Shown piece by piece: positions 15,963 to 19,375 of a DNA stretch of 19,375 nucleotides. Origin of the DNA: Bacteroidia bacterium (GTDB taxonomy: Bacteria > Bacteroidota > Bacteroidia > Bacteroidales > Prolixibacteraceae); the NCBI GenBank assembly GCA_025358395.1, contig JANYJT010000020.1, forward strand, positions 1-19,375, given 5' to 3'. Below the pieces are notes generated by a model, which saw only the letters and a program-made list of their open reading frames with translations, did not search any database and was not told where the DNA came from. Positions within the stretch are counted from its first letter, which is position 1. Every line of letters begins with the position of its first letter. Made by a program: the position numbers and the translations under genes.

Positions 15963-17297
15963 ATGAGACTGGAGTTGAAGCTTGCCTTGATTGGGGCTAT
16001 ATCAAAGATTGTCATCTTTTTGATACTTTTTACCATGGTACAACAGATGATCGATTCCCTGGTGCTTCGGCATACAGACAAGGATTTGGTTAAGATGAAG
16101 GATAAAACCATCTCTATAGTCAAGAAAATTGGAATCAAAAGCTACCTGGATGCTGAGCAGGACAGCGCTTTTGCCAGTTATAACATCTTAAAAGACGAGT
16201 TTATCTCCATAGTCCTTGATCCGACAGGGAAACCGGAACAACAAACATTTACCGAGGAGGCCCGGATCATAGAGGAGGAAGAGTTTGATTATAGGATACT
16301 GATATACAATTTTGAAATTGATAATCAGCGTTATGCGCTTGAGATTGGCAAAAATATTCAGTTGATATACAATCTCGACAAAACCCTTAAATCCATTTCG
16401 CTGACCATCATTTTAATTGTTTTGGTTATTACCATCCTTTTTGACCTGGGTATATACAAGTACCTGCTTCATCCACTCAATCAAAGGATCATTCCTAAAT
16501 TGAAAACTGTTGATAATCCGGAAACTTTTGAATATACTGATATAGACTCGTCTACATCTGATTTTGTCTATTTGAATACGACGATTAATGAGCTGATGCA
16601 TAGGGTAAATGATATTTTAAAGAATCAGCGTAAGTTTATTGGAGATGTTTCTCATGAGCTTTTTACACCCATCTCTGTCATGCAATCAAAATTGGATAAT
16701 TTGTTGATTTCAGGGAAGCTGCCTGCCAAGACTGTAAATTTGATCCTTGACCAGCAGAAACAGCTAGTCAGGCTTCAGCACATTATCAAGGCTTTGTTGC
16801 TTATTTCCAGAATTGAAAATGACCAATATGCAAAGAATGACACAGTTAATCTACATGAGTTGGTCGAAGAGATTCGTTTGAATATTGAAGAGCGTGCCCA
16901 AATCTACGATATAACCATAGAAAACAGGATACCTACAGATATTAGCCTGGCTAATGTGAACAAGTATCTGATATATATCTTGTTGTTTAATCTGGTAAGC
17001 AATGCAATTAAGTACAATAAATCCAAAGGTTTTGTTGCGATTTACCACGAAGCAGATGAATGTGGATTTCAGGTGGTGGTCGAAGACAACGGAATCGGGA
17101 TTGAGGCCGAAAATCTTGGGATCATTTTTAATCGTTTCAAACGGATGGATGTAAGCAAGGAGGAGGGTCAGGGGTTGGGACTATCCATTGTGAACAGTAT
17201 TGCCTTATTCCATGATGTGAAAATTTTGGTAAAATCAAAAATTGGAGAAGGATCTCAGTTTAAAATATGTTTTATGTTAAAAAATGTTAATCTTTAA
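15963..17297 (+). CDS. Membrane sensor histidine kinase
   Basis: From the ATG at 15963 the protein has 444 residues; a TTG 14 codons upstream is the alternative start. Transmembrane helix 1 (about 12-30) and helix 2 (about 145-164) enclose a sensor domain of roughly 115 residues that I do not recognise. The HisKA dimerisation domain has phospho-acceptor His231 in GDVSHELFTPISVMQ. The HATPase_c domain shows the N box LFNLVSNAIKYN, the G1 box EDNGIGI, an F-box region IIFNRFKRMD and the G2 box GQGLGLSIV. Phe occurs where most kinases have Arg in the H box (HELRTP). No separate HAMP domain is obvious beyond about 50 linker residues. It pairs with the divergent response-regulator gene. Confidence 0.94.
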   Translation: MRLELKLALIGAISKIVIFLILFTMVQQMIDSLVLRHTDKDLVKMKDKTISIVKKIGIKSYLDAEQDSAFASYNILKDEFISIVLDPTGKPEQQTFTEEARIIEEEEFDYRILIYNFEIDNQRYALEIGKNIQLIYNLDKTLKSISLTIILIVLVITILFDLGIYKYLLHPLNQRIIPKLKTVDNPETFEYTDIDSSTSDFVYLNTTINELMHRVNDILKNQRKFIGDVSHELFTPISVMQSKLDNLLISGKLPAKTVNLILDQQKQLVRLQHIIKALLLISRIENDQYAKNDTVNLHELVEEIRLNIEERAQIYDITIENRIPTDISLANVNKYLIYILLFNLVSNAIKYNKSKGFVAIYHEADECGFQVVVEDNGIGIEAENLGIIFNRFKRMDVSKEEGQGLGLSIVNSIALFHDVKILVKSKIGEGSQFKICFMLKNVNL

Positions 17298-17310
17298 TTC
17301 CGTTTCATTT

Positions 17311-17346
17311 CTTCATGATTCCTTCATAATGGTGAACGTAGTTTTG
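17311..17346 (+). promoter_or_regulatory. Activator-type promoter of the lysine-rich protein gene
   Basis: TAGTTTTG at 17339-17346 matches the -7 consensus TAnnTTTG exactly, but no TTG lies at a proper -33 distance. Instead, CTTCATGAT (17311-17319) and CTTCATAAT (17322-17330) form a direct repeat with an exact 11-bp period ending 8 bp before the -7 box. This is the placement used by OmpR/PhoB-family activators. Transcription would start near 17353, with a 22-nt leader. Binding by the neighbouring response regulator is inference. Confidence 0.45.
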
Positions 17347-17374
17347 ACCTGTAAACATTTAAAAAATATTTGAT

Positions 17375-17611
17375 ATGAAAAAGTTAGTTATGTTATTGAG
17401 TTTTGCTTTACTCTTAGGTGTTATCAGTGCCAGTGCACAAACTACTCCTGTAAAAAAGGAAGGCAAGAAAAAAGTTGCTCCTAAAACTGAAGTAGCGGCT
17501 CCAAAGAAAGAAGTTAAGCCAGCTGCCAAAGCTGAAGCTCCAAAGAAAGAGGTTAAGAAAGAGGTTAAGAAAGAGGTAAAACCTGCGGCAGCTCCGGTCA
17601 AGAAAAAATAA
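17375..17611 (+). CDS. Small exported lysine/alanine/proline-rich protein
   Basis: The 78-residue protein has a clear signal peptide (MKKLVMLLSFALLLGVISASA) with likely cleavage after Ala21. The mature part of about 57 residues has 20 Lys, 7 Glu and otherwise mostly Ala, Pro and Val. It is strongly basic (net charge about +13) and surely disordered. A KKEV motif is repeated, three of the copies encoded by a 12-bp tandem repeat. No cysteine or lipobox is present, so it should be free in the periplasm or secreted. The gene has its own promoter and terminator and lies 77 bp behind the sensor-kinase gene. The overall design resembles acid-shock protein Asr by analogy only. The mirror frame on the minus strand (17359-17601) is a shadow. 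Confidence 0.8.
   Translation: MKKLVMLLSFALLLGVISASAQTTPVKKEGKKKVAPKTEVAAPKKEVKPAAKAEAPKKEVKKEVKKEVKPAAAPVKKK
17543..17578 (+). repeat. 12-bp in-frame tandem repeat, three copies
   Basis: AAGAAAGAGGTT occurs three times in a row (the last copy ends GTA), encoding KKEV three times in the lysine-rich exported protein. The near-perfect DNA identity suggests recent slippage, so copy number may vary between strains. Confidence 0.8.
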
Positions 17612-17632
17612 GTTTTTCGTGGGGATCAAAAG

Positions 17633-17663
17633 AAACCGTTGGAATTTTCCGGCGGTTTTTTTT
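17633..17663 (+). terminator. Intrinsic terminator of the lysine-rich protein gene
   Basis: AAACCG (17633-17638) pairs with CGGTTT (17653-17658), TT with GG as wobble pairs, and GGAA (17641-17644) with TTCC (17647-17650) around a 2-nt loop. An uninterrupted T-run continues to 17663. It lies 21 bp after the stop codon at 17611 and separates this short transcription unit from tcdA. Confidence 0.8.
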
Positions 17664-17819
17664 GTTTAATATTGTTCAATTGAATGATTCGTCAGCCAGC
17701 GGGTTTAGATTGTCAAACCGGATTGTAACAACAGACTTTATCATAGTTTTTCTTATTTTCGGCCTCGAAATTGATTATTTATTTTTCAGTCATCCGGATA
17801 CCAAATCATTTAAATCTGA

Positions 17820-18620
17820 ATGGATTATAGTAAGGGGATATTTCAGCGTACCGAGTTACTACTTGGAAAAGAAAGGTTGGAAAGAGTCATGTCCAAAAAT
17901 GTCATCATTTTCGGTATTGGAGGTGTTGGCAGCTGGTGCGCCGAGAGCCTTGTGCGAAGCGGCATACAAAGACTCACCATTGTCGATTCAGACCGGATCT
18001 GTATTACCAACATCAATCGACAATTACAAGCCACTACGCTGACAGTCGGTGCAGTGAAAACAGATGCCTTAAAAAGCCGTTTGCTGGAGATCAATCCAAC
18101 TGCCAAAATTCTGGCAATCCAAAAAATTTACAACCAGGCGAATCACGATTTTTTTGAACTTGAGCAATATGACTTCATCATCGATGCGATTGACAGTCTG
18201 GGAAGCAAGACCCATCTCATAAGACAGGCTACCAAGACCAATGCGGTTTTCTTCTCTTCGATGGGGGCTTCACTAAAAATGGATCCAACAAAGATTCGCG
18301 TTACAGAGTTTTGGCAGGTAATCAGATGTCCACTGGCAGCAAAAATCAGGAAAATGGTTCGCAAAGGTGAGTTACCTGCAAAGAAGTTCATGTGTGTCTA
18401 TAGTGAAGAACTTCTTGAAAACCTCGGGACAGGATCGTCTTGTGGCACGGAAAGATGCCTGTGTCCGAAAAATGCCATCAGCCAGGGCGATCCGGAGTTA
18501 GCCGATCATGAGTGGTGCAGTCAGAAAGCGGTTATCAACGGAACCATCGCGCACATCACTGCTATTTATGGATTCACACTGGCCGGACTCGTTATTCAGC
18601 ATATTTACAACGAAGCGTAG
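17820..18620 (+). CDS. tcdA: tRNA threonylcarbamoyladenosine dehydratase (E1-like, ThiF/MoeB superfamily)
   Basis: The 266-residue protein has a Rossmann-type ATP-binding domain with GIGGVG (32-37), VDSD (55-58), TNINRQ (63-68) and IDAID (121-125), as in ThiF/MoeB/HesA enzymes. The opening FQRTELLLGKERLERV and the later CPLAAKIRKMVRKGEL segment are typical of TcdA (CsdL/YgdL). TcdA cyclises t6A37 of ANN-decoding tRNAs to ct6A using ATP in the cytoplasm. Cysteines cluster near 208-215 and at 233. The ATG at 17820 fits the family's N-terminus. Upstream is 156 bp beyond the terminator of the lysine-rich protein gene, with only weak promoter matches. Assignment to TcdA over other E1-like enzymes is likely. 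Confidence 0.9.
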   Translation: MDYSKGIFQRTELLLGKERLERVMSKNVIIFGIGGVGSWCAESLVRSGIQRLTIVDSDRICITNINRQLQATTLTVGAVKTDALKSRLLEINPTAKILAIQKIYNQANHDFFELEQYDFIIDAIDSLGSKTHLIRQATKTNAVFFSSMGASLKMDPTKIRVTEFWQVIRCPLAAKIRKMVRKGELPAKKFMCVYSEELLENLGTGSSCGTERCLCPKNAISQGDPELADHEWCSQKAVINGTIAHITAIYGFTLAGLVIQHIYNEA

Positions 18621-18677
18621 TTTTTTTTAAGGCTTCAAACAGTTAAAATTGTAAGCGATTTACAAATTCATTTTTTG

Positions 18678-19157
18678 ATGATAGTCATCCGGCCAATTCA
18701 ACCATCCGATAACGAAATTCTTGCCAAAATCATTCGGTCTACTTTGGAAGAGTTTGGTGCGAATCATCCGGGAACGGTCTATTTTGATCCAACGACCGAC
18801 CACTTATTTGAGCTTTTTGGTACCGTGGGATCCTACTATTTTGTAGCAGAGATAAATGGCCGGATTGTTGGTGGAGGAGGAATTTTTCCTACTCCCGGGT
18901 TACCGGTGGATACTTGCGAACTCGTAAAGATGTATTTGATCCCCGAAGCAAGAGGGATAGGACTTGGCAGAAGTATGGTAGAGAAATGCATGGATACTGC
19001 ACGGGAAGAAGGTTTCAGAAGAATGTATCTTGAATCAATGCCGGAGTTAAAACTGGCATTGAGAACCTACGAAAAGCTAGGCTTTACCTATTTGTGTGCA
19101 CCATTGGGTAACACCGGCCATTTTGGTTGTGATCTTCATATGATCCGGGATCTCTGA
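18678..19157 (+). CDS. GNAT-family N-acetyltransferase
   Basis: From the ATG at 18678 (a TTG one codon upstream is the alternative) the protein has 159 residues and starts MIVIRPIQPSDNEILAKII, a standard GNAT opening. The acetyl-CoA pyrophosphate-binding motif A is seen as LVKMYLIPEARGIGLGRSMV, and YEKLGF is the usual C-terminal helix and strand junction. The substrate cannot be told from sequence; it may be a small molecule, a peptide N-terminus or an amino acid. The gene follows tcdA by 57 bp and may be co-transcribed. It converges on a LuxR-type regulator gene with only 34 bp between the stop codons, and no terminator hairpin is evident there. Confidence 0.9.
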   Translation: MIVIRPIQPSDNEILAKIIRSTLEEFGANHPGTVYFDPTTDHLFELFGTVGSYYFVAEINGRIVGGGGIFPTPGLPVDTCELVKMYLIPEARGIGLGRSMVEKCMDTAREEGFRRMYLESMPELKLALRTYEKLGFTYLCAPLGNTGHFGCDLHMIRDL

Positions 19158-19191
19158 TTGCTCAAAGCCAAAAGCGAACTCACTCAGATTC

Positions 19192-19375
19192 TTAGATGTA
19201 ATATTCGATGTTGTCAATCCAACCGGCTTTTATGGCATGAATAATCAATTCGGAGGCATTGGAAACACCAATCTTTTTGAAAATATTTTTTCTGTGTGTA
19301 CTAACCGTATGATTGCTGATGATTCTTTTGGCAGCAATCTCTTTGGTAGTAAGCCCATTGGCAATCATTCGTACA
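19192..19375 (-). CDS. LuxR/NarL-type regulator, C-terminal HTH part (cut by window edge)
   Basis: The last 60 residues are visible on the minus strand. They contain the second half of a LuxR-type helix-turn-helix: RMIANGLTTKEIAAKRIIS, then NHTVSTHRKNIFKKIGVSNA as recognition helix and dimer helix, and ELIIHAIKAGWID. The stop codon is at 19192-19194. The protein ends about 10 residues after the domain. The N-terminal part, which would show whether a receiver domain is present, lies outside the window. In Bacteroidota such domains are usual in NarL-type response regulators and in short stand-alone regulators. Confidence 0.9.
   Translation of the reverse strand, partial: VRMIANGLTTKEIAAKRIISNHTVSTHRKNIFKKIGVSNASELIIHAIKAGWIDNIEYYI

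Noticed and set aside
17359..17601. Minus-strand Phe/Ser/Ala-rich open frame opposite the lysine-rich protein gene
   Set aside because: It is the complement of a lysine-codon-rich repeat; the plus-strand frame has the signal peptide, promoter and terminator.
17662..18042. Open frame overlapping the start of tcdA on the same strand
   Set aside because: It overlaps the conserved N-terminus of tcdA in another frame and its product has no recognisable features.

Overview
The window looks like chromosome of a Bacteroidota bacterium, most likely from the Bacteroidales/Marinilabiliales side. Three things suggest this: an NADH-dehydrogenase-type operon without nuoE, nuoF and nuoG, several promoter candidates of the TTG / TAnnTTTG type, and abundant lipoproteins with little sign of Shine-Dalgarno sites. 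The placement is inference from gene content and cannot be taken to genus. No tRNA, rRNA, CRISPR array, insertion sequence or phage gene was seen.

Layout. (1) 1-249, minus: N-terminus of a phenylacetate-CoA ligase, cut by the window edge. (2) 445-3151, plus: an uncharacterised lipoprotein, two integral membrane proteins and a lipoprotein of the YiiX-type permuted NlpC/P60 fold. A 20-bp palindrome touches the -33 box of the first gene, and a strong terminator-like hairpin lies inside the start of the second. (3) 3169-4293, minus: a GH53 endo-beta-1,4-galactanase lipoprotein. (4) 4364-14751, minus: an unknown 108-residue protein at the end of a complete 11-subunit complex I operon, nuoA-B-C-D-H-I-J-K-L-M-N, with nuoC and nuoD as separate genes. 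(5) 14752-15134: a non-coding gap with a nuo promoter candidate and two facing clusters of a 9-bp repeat. (6) 15135-17611: a divergent OmpR-type response regulator / sensor kinase pair, then a small exported lysine-rich protein with its own promoter and terminator. (7) 17820-19157, plus: tcdA (t6A tRNA modification) and a GNAT acetyltransferase. (8) 19192-19375, minus: C-terminus of a LuxR-type regulator, cut by the window edge.

How the parts fit. The nuo genes encode the membrane arm and the quinone-reducing connecting module of complex I. The NADH-oxidising module is not in the window, so the electron donor cannot be read here; ferredoxin or flavodoxin is plausible. The two-component system probably controls the lysine-rich exported protein: that gene has a direct repeat with an 11-bp period where a -33 box should be, the arrangement expected for an OmpR/PhoB-type activator. 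This resembles, by analogy only, acid-shock protein Asr and its two-component control in enterobacteria.

The observations most worth following up are the NuoM subunit lacking the usual pump lysine of transmembrane helix 7, the regulator / lysine-rich protein module, and the inverted 9-bp repeat clusters upstream of nuoA. I see no clear sign of a wholly new defence or mobile system.
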